DNA from: Ignavibacteriaceae bacterium
Lineage (GTDB): Bacteria; Bacteroidota; Ignavibacteria; Ignavibacteriales; Ignavibacteriaceae
Assembly (NCBI GenBank): GCA_031292465.1
Contig: JARLHB010000521.1
Location: 1-11,508 of the forward strand
Direction of reading: 5' to 3'
DNA: 11,508 nucleotides
Shown one piece after another: positions 1 through 6,753 of this stretch. The notes below the pieces were generated by a model. It ran no database searches. It saw only the letters and a program-made list of their open reading frames with translations, and had not been told where the DNA came from. Each line of letters opens with the position of its first letter. The first letter of the stretch is position 1. A program made the position numbers and the translations under genes.

Positions 1-76
1 ATTGTTCATAAAATAATTTTTTATAATTTTTAACTTAAATATCTTTAAAGAACAATTATTAAAAGGGAAATAATTT

Positions 77-781
77 ATGAGTTTGTTTAGCCTAAGAACT
101 GCGCTTAAAGCAGGAGCAGATAAAGAACAAGCAAAAAACCTGCAAAGATTTTTTAAAACAGGCCCGGGCGAGTACGGAGAAGGCGATATTTTTCTGGGTT
201 TTAAAGTTCCCGTTCTAAGAAGTATTGCAAAGCAGCATCTGGATCTTACTTTTGATGAACTTCAAAATCTTATAGAATCTCCCATACATGAAGAGCGCAT
301 GGCTGCACTGATGATTCTGGTACTGCGTTTTCCCAAAAGCACGCCTGAAGAGAAAAACAAAATATTTAAGTTTTATATTAAGAACAGCAAAAATATAAAC
401 AACTGGGATCTTGTTGATCTGTCAGCTCCGCAAATTGTGGGAGGGTATTTAATTGATAGAGATAAAAATATTCTAAATAAACTCTCATCATCAAAGAATC
501 TTTGGGAAAAACGGATTTCCATACTTGCAACGTTTCAATTTATAAAAGAAAAACAATTTGACACTGCCTTAACCATTGCTGAAAAATTACTTAACGATGA
601 ACATGACTTAATACATAAAGCAGTAGGATGGATGCTTAGAGAAATAGGCAAACGCGATTTGGAAACCGAAGAGGACTTTCTTAAGGGCAGGTATAAGAAT
701 ATGCCGAGAACTATGTTAAGATATGCTATTGAAAAGTTTCCTGAGAAAAAGCGGAAGGCTTATTTAAACGGCACAATATGA
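77..781 (+). CDS. AlkD-like DNA alkylation repair protein (HEAT-like alkylpurine glycosylase)
   Basis: This 234-residue protein matches the AlkC/AlkD family of DNA glycosylases. These are all-helical HEAT-like repeat proteins that remove N3- and N7-alkylated purines from DNA in base excision repair. The family signature is clear: NNWDLVDLSAP (W110, D114), WEKRISI (R146), KAVGWMLREIGKRD (W185) and the C-terminal MPRTMLRYAIEKF block. By position, W110, D114, R146 and W185 correspond to the DNA-contacting and catalytic residues W109, D113, R148 and W187 of Bacillus cereus AlkD, so the enzyme looks intact. Length is normal for the family. The ATG at 77 follows a purine-rich AAAAGGGAAA stretch that may act as ribosome binding site. 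The gene stands alone, with 206 bp before the next frame. The function call is strong; the physiological substrate is not determined here. Confidence 0.93.
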   Translation: MSLFSLRTALKAGADKEQAKNLQRFFKTGPGEYGEGDIFLGFKVPVLRSIAKQHLDLTFDELQNLIESPIHEERMAALMILVLRFPKSTPEEKNKIFKFYIKNSKNINNWDLVDLSAPQIVGGYLIDRDKNILNKLSSSKNLWEKRISILATFQFIKEKQFDTALTIAEKLLNDEHDLIHKAVGWMLREIGKRDLETEEDFLKGRYKNMPRTMLRYAIEKFPEKKRKAYLNGTI

Positions 782-782
782 A

Positions 783-813
783 CCCGTTAATGAAAAACCT
801 TGTATTAAACGGG
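783..813 (+). terminator. Weak hairpin behind the AlkD-like gene
   Basis: CCCGTTAAT (783-791) can pair with ATTAAACGGG (804-813) with one bulged base and a 12-base loop, starting 2 bases after the stop codon. No U-run follows directly (the next bases are AAATGCTTTTAT). It may be a weak terminator or a 3' stabilising structure rather than a classic intrinsic terminator. Confidence 0.4.
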
Positions 814-987
814 AAATGCTTTTATAAATTCAAATAGATTTGATGGAAAATATTGAAAGCAAATTAAAGCGATAGGATAAATATATGCGCATTATTAAAT
901 TTAAATTTCCTCTTTTTGTATTATTTTATTTTTCCCTTGTTTAAAATATATATCACTATAAATAAAACTGAATTTTGTGGGGAACAT

Positions 988-2157
988 ATGACTAAAATTT
1001 GCGTCCTGTTGCTTTTAATTTCATTACTTTTTCCTGCTTTTAGTAATTTAATGGCTAATACTAACGTTAGCGATAAAGATTCTGTTAATACTACACAGAC
1101 CCATCAATTAAATCTGCCGAAATATTTTTATAAACGATTTGAAGGCACTACTAATAATGAAATAAATATTGTTATGAATTTAATCCGCCGTAACAACCTT
1201 TTAACAGGATCGTATTATTATGTGGCAAATGGAAAACCTATCATTTTTAACTTTAAAAGCCGGATCACTAACAACGGCCGTTTTTATCTTGCTGAATATT
1301 CTGGTCAGTACGATATTGAAAACATACCGGAAATTTCTGGGGAATTTAGCGGCGAATTTATCAATGATCATTCAATTGTCGGTACATGGAAAAGTCCCCA
1401 ATCAGCAATTAAATATCATTTTGAATTGGTTGAAAGTTATCCGGCAGGTAGTGTTAGACTAAATCTGAAAAATTATGCTAAAAATTATTATTACAAGAAC
1501 CGGAAAGCTGCTGCAATTAATTTTATTTTTACTCAATTATACGATTACTTAGATAAAAAAACTGAAGATTCAATTAATTATGGCATAGCTTATAGTTTTA
1601 TAAAAAATTGCAGTTTTCAGGACAGTTCTAAATCTTTAACTAGTTTTGAAAGTGTTATGGATAATTTTGTAAAACAATACAAAGGAGATGAAATAGATAC
1701 TACCTCTTTATCCGATTATTTTAGGAAATGGGAAAATTACTATTCGAATATTGTCTTATTTAACTCAAATAACATTCTTGCTATTGAAAATATTGATTAT
1801 TTTGATTGTGGCGGCGCACATTCAAGTGCTAATTATATTTATCAAAATTTTAATGTGCTAACTGGGAGAACAATTACTCTCTCAGAGCTGCTAAAGCCGA
1901 ATTTCAAGGAGTTACTTGACAGAATTGGCTGGTATAGGTTCTATGAAACGTACAATAATCAAGATCCGCCTGCTTATAAAATAGATGAATTTCATTTGAA
2001 TGATAATTTTTCAATTTCAAAACTTGGCCTAACGTTTAAATTCGAAGAATATGAAATAAGTTCTTATAGCTTCGGCGCTCCGGAAGTATTTATTCCATAC
2101 AGTGATATGAAGGATTTAATAAAACCTGACGGTTTACTTGCACAATTTATAAAATAG
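988..2157 (+). CDS. Secreted DUF3298 (RsiV-like) domain protein
   Basis: I place the start at the ATG at 988, which follows GTGGGGAAC (976-984), a plausible ribosome binding site. It gives a 389-residue protein opening with a signal peptide: MTK, a hydrophobic run, and likely cleavage after LMA (residue 23). There is no lipobox, so it is probably periplasmic. Residues about 48-150 form a beta-rich module with repeated G-x-Y/W and SGEFSGEF patterns. The C-terminal part (about 200-389) resembles DUF3298, found in RsiV and PdaC-type proteins: DCGGAHSS (274-280), followed by NFNVLTGRTITLSELL, and the terminal GLTFKFEEYEI...FGAPEVFIPYSDM block. RsiV is a lysozyme-binding anti-sigma factor, but no transmembrane anchor or adjacent sigma factor is visible here, so that role should not be transferred. 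It may bind a cell-wall or secreted ligand. It is probably co-transcribed with the TrpF-like gene 8 bp downstream. Confidence 0.8.
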   Translation: MTKICVLLLLISLLFPAFSNLMANTNVSDKDSVNTTQTHQLNLPKYFYKRFEGTTNNEINIVMNLIRRNNLLTGSYYYVANGKPIIFNFKSRITNNGRFYLAEYSGQYDIENIPEISGEFSGEFINDHSIVGTWKSPQSAIKYHFELVESYPAGSVRLNLKNYAKNYYYKNRKAAAINFIFTQLYDYLDKKTEDSINYGIAYSFIKNCSFQDSSKSLTSFESVMDNFVKQYKGDEIDTTSLSDYFRKWENYYSNIVLFNSNNILAIENIDYFDCGGAHSSANYIYQNFNVLTGRTITLSELLKPNFKELLDRIGWYRFYETYNNQDPPAYKIDEFHLNDNFSISKLGLTFKFEEYEISSYSFGAPEVFIPYSDMKDLIKPDGLLAQFIK

Positions 2158-2165
2158 ATATTAGG

Positions 2166-2816
2166 ATGATACGTGTTAAAATTTGCTGTATTTCTACTAA
2201 GGAAGAAGCTAAGCTTGCAATAAAATATGGCGCTTCGGCTCTAGGACTTGTTTCACAAATGCCGAGCGGGCCCGGTGTAATACCTGAAGAATTAATTTCA
2301 GAAATTGCTGAGGTAATTCCACCTGGTATTTCCTCATTTCTTCTTACCAGTAAACAGGATGCAGGAAGCATCATTCAGCAGCAAAGAAGGACAGGCGTAA
2401 ATACCATACAGCTTTGCGACCGGCTGGAGACGGGAAGCTATGATCAGCTTAGAAAGGCTATGCCGGGTATTTCACTTGTACAGGTTATTCATGTCAATGG
2501 GCGGGAATCAGTAGATGAGGCGGTTTCCGTTTCACCGTATGTTAATGCTATTCTTCTTGATTCAGGAAATCAAACACTGCCCATAAAAGAACTTGGCGGA
2601 ACAGGAAGGGTACATGACTGGAATCTGAGTGCAGAAATCAGAAGCGCTGTAAATATTCCGGTTTTTCTCGCAGGCGGATTGACACATGAAAATGTTCTTG
2701 AAGCAGTTAGAAAAGTCCACCCTTTCGGCGTAGATATTTGCAGCGGGGTTAGGACTAACGACAAGCTTGATATAAGCAAGCTGGGCCGGTTTTTTGAACA
2801 GGCAAACAAATATTAA
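2166..2816 (+). CDS. Phosphoribosylanthranilate isomerase-like (TrpF-like) barrel protein, non-canonical subgroup
   Basis: This is a 216-residue (beta/alpha)8 barrel of the TrpF/PRAI type. It opens with RVKICCIS, where C7 aligns with the catalytic cysteine of Thermotoga TrpF, and has AILLDSG with D132 aligning with the catalytic aspartate. The phosphate-binding elements FLAGGL (167-172) and DICSGV (190-195) are present, as is the ELGGTGRVHDW loop. Two points are unlike biosynthetic TrpF. The usual KICGIT is KICC, and the SKR-Y-I loop carrying the substrate-binding arginine (R36 in Thermotoga) is replaced by MPSGPGVIP (32-40). Annotation pipelines usually name such stand-alone proteins phosphoribosylanthranilate isomerase, but the loop change and the lack of any trp gene nearby make another isomerase role possible. 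The start lies 8 bp behind the DUF3298 stop, with AGG touching the ATG, which suggests translational coupling. Confidence 0.85.
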   Translation: MIRVKICCISTKEEAKLAIKYGASALGLVSQMPSGPGVIPEELISEIAEVIPPGISSFLLTSKQDAGSIIQQQRRTGVNTIQLCDRLETGSYDQLRKAMPGISLVQVIHVNGRESVDEAVSVSPYVNAILLDSGNQTLPIKELGGTGRVHDWNLSAEIRSAVNIPVFLAGGLTHENVLEAVRKVHPFGVDICSGVRTNDKLDISKLGRFFEQANKY

Positions 2817-2822
2817 TATTTC

Positions 2823-2854
2823 AAATCAATTTTATTTTAATCAATTGATTTTTT
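2823..2854 (+). terminator. AT-rich hairpin with T-run behind the TrpF-like gene
   Basis: AAATCAATT (2823-2831) pairs perfectly with AATTGATTT (2843-2851) around an 11-base loop, and Ts continue to 2854. The stem has only one G-C pair, so it is weak, but the position 6 bases after the stop codon and the T-run fit an intrinsic terminator. It would separate the DUF3298/TrpF-like pair from the VOC gene. Confidence 0.4.
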
Positions 2855-2899
2855 ATTGTAACTTTTGCAATTAAATAATTAATAACTTATCTAAAAATA

Positions 2900-3403
2900 A
2901 TGGCGCCTATAAAGAATAAAATTCATCCCGATGTAAAAATTGGACATATACATTTAAGTGTTTCTGATCTTAACCGTTCATTAAAGTTTTACCGCGATCT
3001 TCTTGGTTTTGAGATTACCTCAACATTTGAAAACTCTGCTGTATTTCTATCCGCCGGCGGATACCATCAGCATATAGCTTTAAATATATGGCAGGGTAAA
3101 GACGCTACGCCGCCGCCGCCGGGGCATACGGGCCTTTACCATTTTGGAATTCTATTCCCGGACAGAAGAGAACTTGCCCTTATGGTAAAAAGGTTATATG
3201 AAATTAATTTCCCGATTGAAGGAGCTTCAGATAACGGGGTTTCCGAATCAGTTTATGTTGCTGATCCTGATGGAAATGTAATTGAACTGTATGCCGACCG
3301 TTCTCTTGATCAATGGCCGATTGATGATGAAGGCCATTTGCAAATTACCACTAAACCCCTTGATGTTTTGGCTCTCCTATCAGAATTAGATAACGAATAT
3401 TAA
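2900..3403 (+). CDS. VOC-family (glyoxalase/extradiol dioxygenase fold) protein, CatE-like
   Basis: This 167-residue protein belongs to the vicinal oxygen chelate superfamily, close to proteins annotated as CatE or catechol-2,3-dioxygenase N-terminal module. The features in order are GHIHLSVSDLNRSLKFYRD (15-33), with H18 as the likely first metal ligand; GGYHQHIALNIW (53-64); the loop TPPPPGHTGLYHFGIL, with H81; and GVSESVYVADPDGNVIELY (113-131), with E129 as the third ligand. The 2-His/1-Glu set typical of the fold is therefore present. Length corresponds to a single module with a pair of beta-alpha-beta-beta-beta units, about half of a full two-domain extradiol dioxygenase. The substrate cannot be read from sequence; detoxification or aromatic metabolism are only possibilities. 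The ATG at 2900 has no Shine-Dalgarno. The gene is flanked by hairpins on both sides and so probably forms its own transcript. Confidence 0.88.
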   Translation: MAPIKNKIHPDVKIGHIHLSVSDLNRSLKFYRDLLGFEITSTFENSAVFLSAGGYHQHIALNIWQGKDATPPPPGHTGLYHFGILFPDRRELALMVKRLYEINFPIEGASDNGVSESVYVADPDGNVIELYADRSLDQWPIDDEGHLQITTKPLDVLALLSELDNEY

Positions 3404-3405
3404 GA

Positions 3406-3440
3406 AAAAATCTTCAATTTGTTTAATATTGAAGATTTTT
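3406..3440 (+). terminator. Intrinsic terminator behind the VOC gene
   Basis: A perfect 13-bp stem (AAAAATCTTCAAT at 3406-3418 with ATTGAAGATTTTT at 3428-3440) encloses a 9-base loop, two bases after the stop codon. The descending arm ends in a T-run continued by ATTGTTTTAT. The ascending arm begins with As, so it could also work on the opposite strand. This is the clearest terminator in the window. Confidence 0.8.
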
Positions 3441-3460
3441 ATTGTTTTATCTGAATATAT

Positions 3461-3484
3461 GTAATAACTTACGTTATTTATTAC
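3461..3484. promoter_or_regulatory. Candidate operator of the MarR-GNAT gene
   Basis: Two dyads lie in the same 24 bp. The outer one is GTAATAA (3461-3467) facing TTATTAC (3478-3484) with 10 bp between; the inner one is AATAAC (3463-3468) facing GTTATT (3473-3478) with a 4-bp centre. The site ends 28 bp before the ATG of a MarR-type regulator. MarR proteins commonly autoregulate by binding palindromes of about this size over their own promoter, so an autoregulatory operator is the natural reading. The arms are AT-rich, so chance cannot be excluded. Confidence 0.45.
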
Positions 3485-3512
3485 TATTTATACCATTTTG
3501 GCGGGAAAATTT

Positions 3513-4451
3513 ATGGATATAAAAAACTTTTCTACTCCGGGCAGGATTAAAAAGCTTGGGGAAAATTTGCTTAAAGAGGCCTCTCTTGTCTGCCAAAAAT
3601 TTAATATAGAATTTGAACCCAGATGGTTTGCAATCTGCCGGTTTCTGAATGAAAAAGGCTCCGCGCCGATAAACGAAATTGCATCAGCCATTGAACTAAC
3701 CCACCCTGCTATTGTACAGCTTGTTAACGAATTGGAAAAACATAATATAGTCAGGACTTCAAAAGATAATGAGGACAAAAGGAAAAGGATAGTCTCTCTT
3801 TCCGACAAGGGGAAAGAAGCTCTTGCTTCTGTTGAACCGTTATTTAATGATCTGGATGAGTCAATCATTGAGCTTGGTAAATCATCAGGCTATGATATTC
3901 CCCATTTTATAAATTCGCTTGAAAAACTTACCGGAGCAAAAAGCCTTTATACGCTAACTTTGGAAAAGTATAAGAAGCGGCTTTTGGATTCCGTAGAAAT
4001 TTTACGTTATTCTCCACAGTACAGGAAATATTTCAAAGAGTTGAATTACGAATGGCTTAACAAGTATTTCAAAATCGAGGAATTAGATGAAGAAATTTTA
4101 TCAAACCCGGAAGAAATAATTATCAATAAAGGCGGCGAAATATTTTTTGCACGAATCAATGGGGAAATAGTCGGGACCTGTGCAGCAATTAAAATAGATG
4201 ATAATACTTACGAGCTGGCAAAAATGGCTGTAACTGAAAAGGCTCAGGGAAAACAAGCCGGGAAAAAACTTGCCTTCGCAGTAATAGGTTTTGCATACTC
4301 TAATGAAGCTAAATCTGTTATACTGGAAACAAACAGCGGGCTGCATTCGGCAATTGCTTTATACGAATCCATAGGTTTTAAAAGTGTCCCCGGAATGTTT
4401 GATTCAAAATATACAAGACAAACATTCCGGATGAAACTTGACCTTAAATAG
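3513..4451 (+). CDS. MarR-GNAT fusion: HTH regulator with N-acetyltransferase domain
   Basis: This 312-residue protein joins two domains. Residues about 30-140 form a MarR winged helix: the recognition region APINEIASAIELTHPAIVQ (51-69) and the wing with SKDNEDKRKRIVSLSDKG (83-100), including the conserved D-x-R-type motif. Residues about 165-312 form a GNAT acetyltransferase: YFKELNYEWLNKYF, GGEIFFARINGEIVGT, TYELAKMAV (232-240), the acetyl-CoA loop QGKQAGKK (245-252) and LETNSGLHSAIALYESIGF (271-289). This fusion is a recurrent architecture in bacteria, annotated as a bifunctional HTH regulator/GNAT acetyltransferase. It may sense a small molecule and acetylate it; the substrate is unknown. 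I prefer the ATG at 3513, preceded by GGCGGGAAAA, over an in-frame TTG at 3498 that would overlap that ribosome binding site. A dyad just upstream suggests autoregulation. Confidence 0.92.
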   Translation: MDIKNFSTPGRIKKLGENLLKEASLVCQKFNIEFEPRWFAICRFLNEKGSAPINEIASAIELTHPAIVQLVNELEKHNIVRTSKDNEDKRKRIVSLSDKGKEALASVEPLFNDLDESIIELGKSSGYDIPHFINSLEKLTGAKSLYTLTLEKYKKRLLDSVEILRYSPQYRKYFKELNYEWLNKYFKIEELDEEILSNPEEIIINKGGEIFFARINGEIVGTCAAIKIDDNTYELAKMAVTEKAQGKQAGKKLAFAVIGFAYSNEAKSVILETNSGLHSAIALYESIGFKSVPGMFDSKYTRQTFRMKLDLK

Positions 4452-4460
4452 TATTTATAA

Positions 4461-5222
4461 TTATTCTTTTACAGCAGCAATTCTTAACCGTTTATAATCT
4501 ACAAACCATTTCCCATCCTTTTGATTTGTGGGTCCAAGATCGTTTTTTATCAGTTCAATAAGCTCCGACTTCTTATCTTCATTTATACCTTCAAATATTC
4601 TTTTAGCAAACATTTCAAGCCAGCTTGAAATATCAACCCCTTCGTTCATAAAAGTATCTCTGTCAAAATGCACAGCGTAAATAACTCTGAACCCTGTTTT
4701 CTCCAGGATAGAAGCATATTCTCCAATTGAGGGAAAATACCAGTCAATATATTGAGTATTATTTGAGAAGCCGTTAGCTATCAATATTTTTCTTATTGAG
4801 GTGATAACATTTTTAACATTGTCTTTACCGCCGAACTCGGCCACAAATCTTCCGCCCGGTTTTAAGCAGTTAAATACACATTCAACTACTTTTTCTTTTT
4901 CCGGTATCCAATGCAGCACTGCATTGGAAAAAACCGCATCATATTTCTTTTCAAACTTAAAATTTGTTGCATCCATAACGTCAAATTTTAACGCCGGATA
5001 CTTTAACCTTGCCTGTTCGATCATTTCAGCAGAGCTGTCAATTCCATATACTTCTGCGCCTGCTTCTGCAATTAAATTTGTTAAATGCCCGGTTCCGCAT
5101 CCAAGGTCCAGAATTATTTCTCCCGGCTGCGGCTTAAGTAAGTTTATTACATCCTCTCCAAATTTAAATACATAATTATGCTTTTCGTCGTACAGATGTG
5201 TATCCCAATTATGTTTAATCAT
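4461..5222 (-). CDS. Class I SAM-dependent methyltransferase (trans-aconitate methyltransferase-like)
   Basis: This is a 253-residue Rossmann-fold methyltransferase. Motif I is ILDLGCGTGHLT (37-48), the acidic end of strand 2 is YGIDSSAEMI (59-68), motif II/III is DVMDATNF, and motif IV is YDAVFSNAVLHWIPEKE (94-110), followed by LKPGGRFVAEFGG. The HW after motif IV and the long C-terminal cap (about 140-250) resemble Tam-type trans-aconitate 2-methyltransferases and related small-molecule methyltransferases. The substrate is not determinable, so a specific name would be over-precise. The first residues MIKHNWD fit the family's usual short N-terminus, which supports the ATG at 5222. It lies 41 bp behind the beta-CASP gene on the same strand and may share its transcript. 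It converges on the MarR-GNAT gene with 9 bp between stop codons and no hairpin there. Confidence 0.88.
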   Translation of the reverse strand: MIKHNWDTHLYDEKHNYVFKFGEDVINLLKPQPGEIILDLGCGTGHLTNLIAEAGAEVYGIDSSAEMIEQARLKYPALKFDVMDATNFKFEKKYDAVFSNAVLHWIPEKEKVVECVFNCLKPGGRFVAEFGGKDNVKNVITSIRKILIANGFSNNTQYIDWYFPSIGEYASILEKTGFRVIYAVHFDRDTFMNEGVDISSWLEMFAKRIFEGINEDKKSELIELIKNDLGPTNQKDGKWFVDYKRLRIAAVKE

Positions 5223-5263
5223 TTTTGTTATTCCTATATTATTCTTATCAGAGTATATAACTA

Positions 5264-6625
5264 CTATAGTATTAATTCTTTACCCGGTTCGGCCCGGAAG
5301 ACTTTTACTTCACTATTATTTTTAAGAATTGAGGACCCAATCCAGTTTATTCCTGCAGGCTCACCATGCACAAGGATAACTTTTGCAGGTTTCATTTTTC
5401 TTACAATTGCAATAAGTTCTTCTCTTCTGGAATGTGAAGAAAATCTGAATTGTTCTACAGTGCATTTAACATCTTCTTCATCGGAGCCGTTAAGTTTAAT
5501 TTTATTCCCCTTTTTCGCACCGGCTAATTTAAATCCGGGGGTATTTTCAGCCATATACCCTACAGTAAATATTGCTGAATCGCTTTGCCGCAGCCATCGC
5601 CTTGCCAGATTAAATGAAGCAGTACCTTCAATCAGCATTCCGCTGGCCGCTAATACTATGCACGGGTTTTTGAAGAATCTTTCCACATTATCTACTTCAT
5701 AAAGGTCTTCCTTAGGTATATCGCTTATTTCAAATTCAGGATCAATTCTGTTTACAACATATCTGTTATAATCATAAACCCGGCTTATTTTATCCGCTAA
5801 GCCGCCAGTATAAATATCGGTTTGAATAATTTTATTCTTATTCATTAAGTCCCAAATAGTTGTCAATACTTCCTGCGTTTTTCCCAAAGAGAATACCGGG
5901 ATTAATATTGAACCGCCTGCAATAATTGTCTTGTTTATTGCGGATGCAAGCCGGAGGGACTCTTCATTCCAATTTAGCAGCATTGACGAATCTGTTCCGC
6001 CATATGTTGTTTCAAGAATTAAAGTATCGGTCTTTATATCCGGTATATTTGCACCAGGCAATAGCGCCTGTTTATTCAGATTAACATCACCGGTATAAAA
6101 TATTTTATCATCGCCGTGCTCAAGATAAATTCCCGCCGAACCGAGAATATGCCCGGCATCGTAAAACTTTGCAAGTGTTGGATTTGAACCAATTTGATTA
6201 TATCCATTCAAGATGAACTCTTCCCCGTATGCTTTGTATTCAATCGACTGTATTAATAAATCAATTTCTTCATGCGTATAAACTTCTAATTTATCTTCTT
6301 CTTTAAGTTGTTGTTTTAATATAGCCACGGAATTATGAAGCGTAAGTTCAGCAAGAGCCCTGGTTTGCGGAGTTGCAATTATTTTAATATACGGATGCCT
6401 CTTTACCAGGTACGGCAATGCACCAATATGGTCCTGATGTGCATGAGATATTAAGACATAATCAACAGCTTTGTCATCTATTAAATCAAATGCGGGTAAT
6501 GCTTCCAAACCCGTTTTTTGAGGGTGTATTCCACAGTCCAGGATTATTCCTGTTCCTGAAATATTTAAATAATAGCAATTTGCACCAACTTCGCCGGCGC
6601 CCCCTAATGGTAGAAATTTGAACAT
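5264..6625 (-). CDS. MBL-fold beta-CASP RNase-like metallohydrolase
   Basis: This 453-residue protein belongs to the metallo-beta-lactamase/beta-CASP/RMMBL family, the CPSF73-like nucleases that cut or trim RNA. Metal-site motifs are all visible: HAHQDH (61-66), the DAGHILGSA histidine H159 and FYTGD with D180. The beta-CASP motifs follow: motif A LETTYGG (E205), motif B FSSHSRREEL (H398) and motif C LVHGEP (H420). The PVFSLGKTQE and AASGML segments between them are typical. Motif B reads SHSR instead of the more usual SxHxD, a modest deviation next to the intact histidine. Length and domain order match bacterial stand-alone members annotated as MBL-fold RNA metallohydrolase. It is probably cytoplasmic; its RNA targets are unknown. 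The methyltransferase gene follows after 41 bp. No Shine-Dalgarno is evident before the ATG; a promoter candidate lies upstream. Confidence 0.92.
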   Translation of the reverse strand: MFKFLPLGGAGEVGANCYYLNISGTGIILDCGIHPQKTGLEALPAFDLIDDKAVDYVLISHAHQDHIGALPYLVKRHPYIKIIATPQTRALAELTLHNSVAILKQQLKEEDKLEVYTHEEIDLLIQSIEYKAYGEEFILNGYNQIGSNPTLAKFYDAGHILGSAGIYLEHGDDKIFYTGDVNLNKQALLPGANIPDIKTDTLILETTYGGTDSSMLLNWNEESLRLASAINKTIIAGGSILIPVFSLGKTQEVLTTIWDLMNKNKIIQTDIYTGGLADKISRVYDYNRYVVNRIDPEFEISDIPKEDLYEVDNVERFFKNPCIVLAASGMLIEGTASFNLARRWLRQSDSAIFTVGYMAENTPGFKLAGAKKGNKIKLNGSDEEDVKCTVEQFRFSSHSRREELIAIVRKMKPAKVILVHGEPAGINWIGSSILKNNSEVKVFRAEPGKELIL

Positions 6626-6660
6626 AAATAATTATATTTCTATATATTCTGAAGGATTAA

Positions 6661-6687
6661 ATTATAATCAAAAAACTGCACTGTCAA
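6661..6687 (-). promoter_or_regulatory. Candidate promoter of the beta-CASP gene
   Basis: On the minus strand TTGACA (6687-6682) and TATAAT (6666-6661) are both perfect sigma70 hexamers, spaced 15 bp apart, 35 bp before the ATG at 6625. The spacing is shorter than the preferred 17 bp, and the main sigma factor of Bacteroidota-like bacteria prefers other boxes, so activity is uncertain. An inverted repeat AACAAT/ATTGTT (6690-6708) lies directly upstream of the -35 box. Confidence 0.4.
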
Positions 6688-6689
6688 AT

Positions 6690-6708
6690 AACAATATGCA
6701 TCATTGTT
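6690..6708. promoter_or_regulatory. Inverted repeat next to the beta-CASP promoter candidate
   Basis: AACAAT (6690-6695) faces ATTGTT (6703-6708); the 7-bp centre itself contains the palindrome ATGCAT. It lies just upstream of the candidate -35 box on the minus strand and could be a regulator site. It could equally be chance in AT-rich DNA. Confidence 0.25.
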
Positions 6709-6753
6709 TTAGACCGTATTAAACATTCCGGCTTTATTTTCATTTTCGCGTGA

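Noticed and set aside
1..56. Inverted repeat ATTGTTC (1-7) and GAACAAT (50-56) before the AlkD-like gene
   Set aside because: Seven-base arms 42 bases apart at the window edge are within chance in AT-rich DNA and match no promoter element I can name.
916..987. Upstream TTG extension of the DUF3298 frame
   Set aside because: The added 24 residues would hide the signal peptide, and the ATG at 988 has its own ribosome binding site and leads directly into it.
3498..3512. TTG start adding five residues to the MarR-GNAT protein
   Set aside because: The ATG at 3513 is preceded by GGCGGGAAAA at a suitable distance; the TTG would lie over that site and lacks one.
5178..5702. 174-codon plus-strand frame
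   Set aside because: It lies antisense to the methyltransferase start and the beta-CASP gene, both of which have full family motifs; it is a shadow frame.
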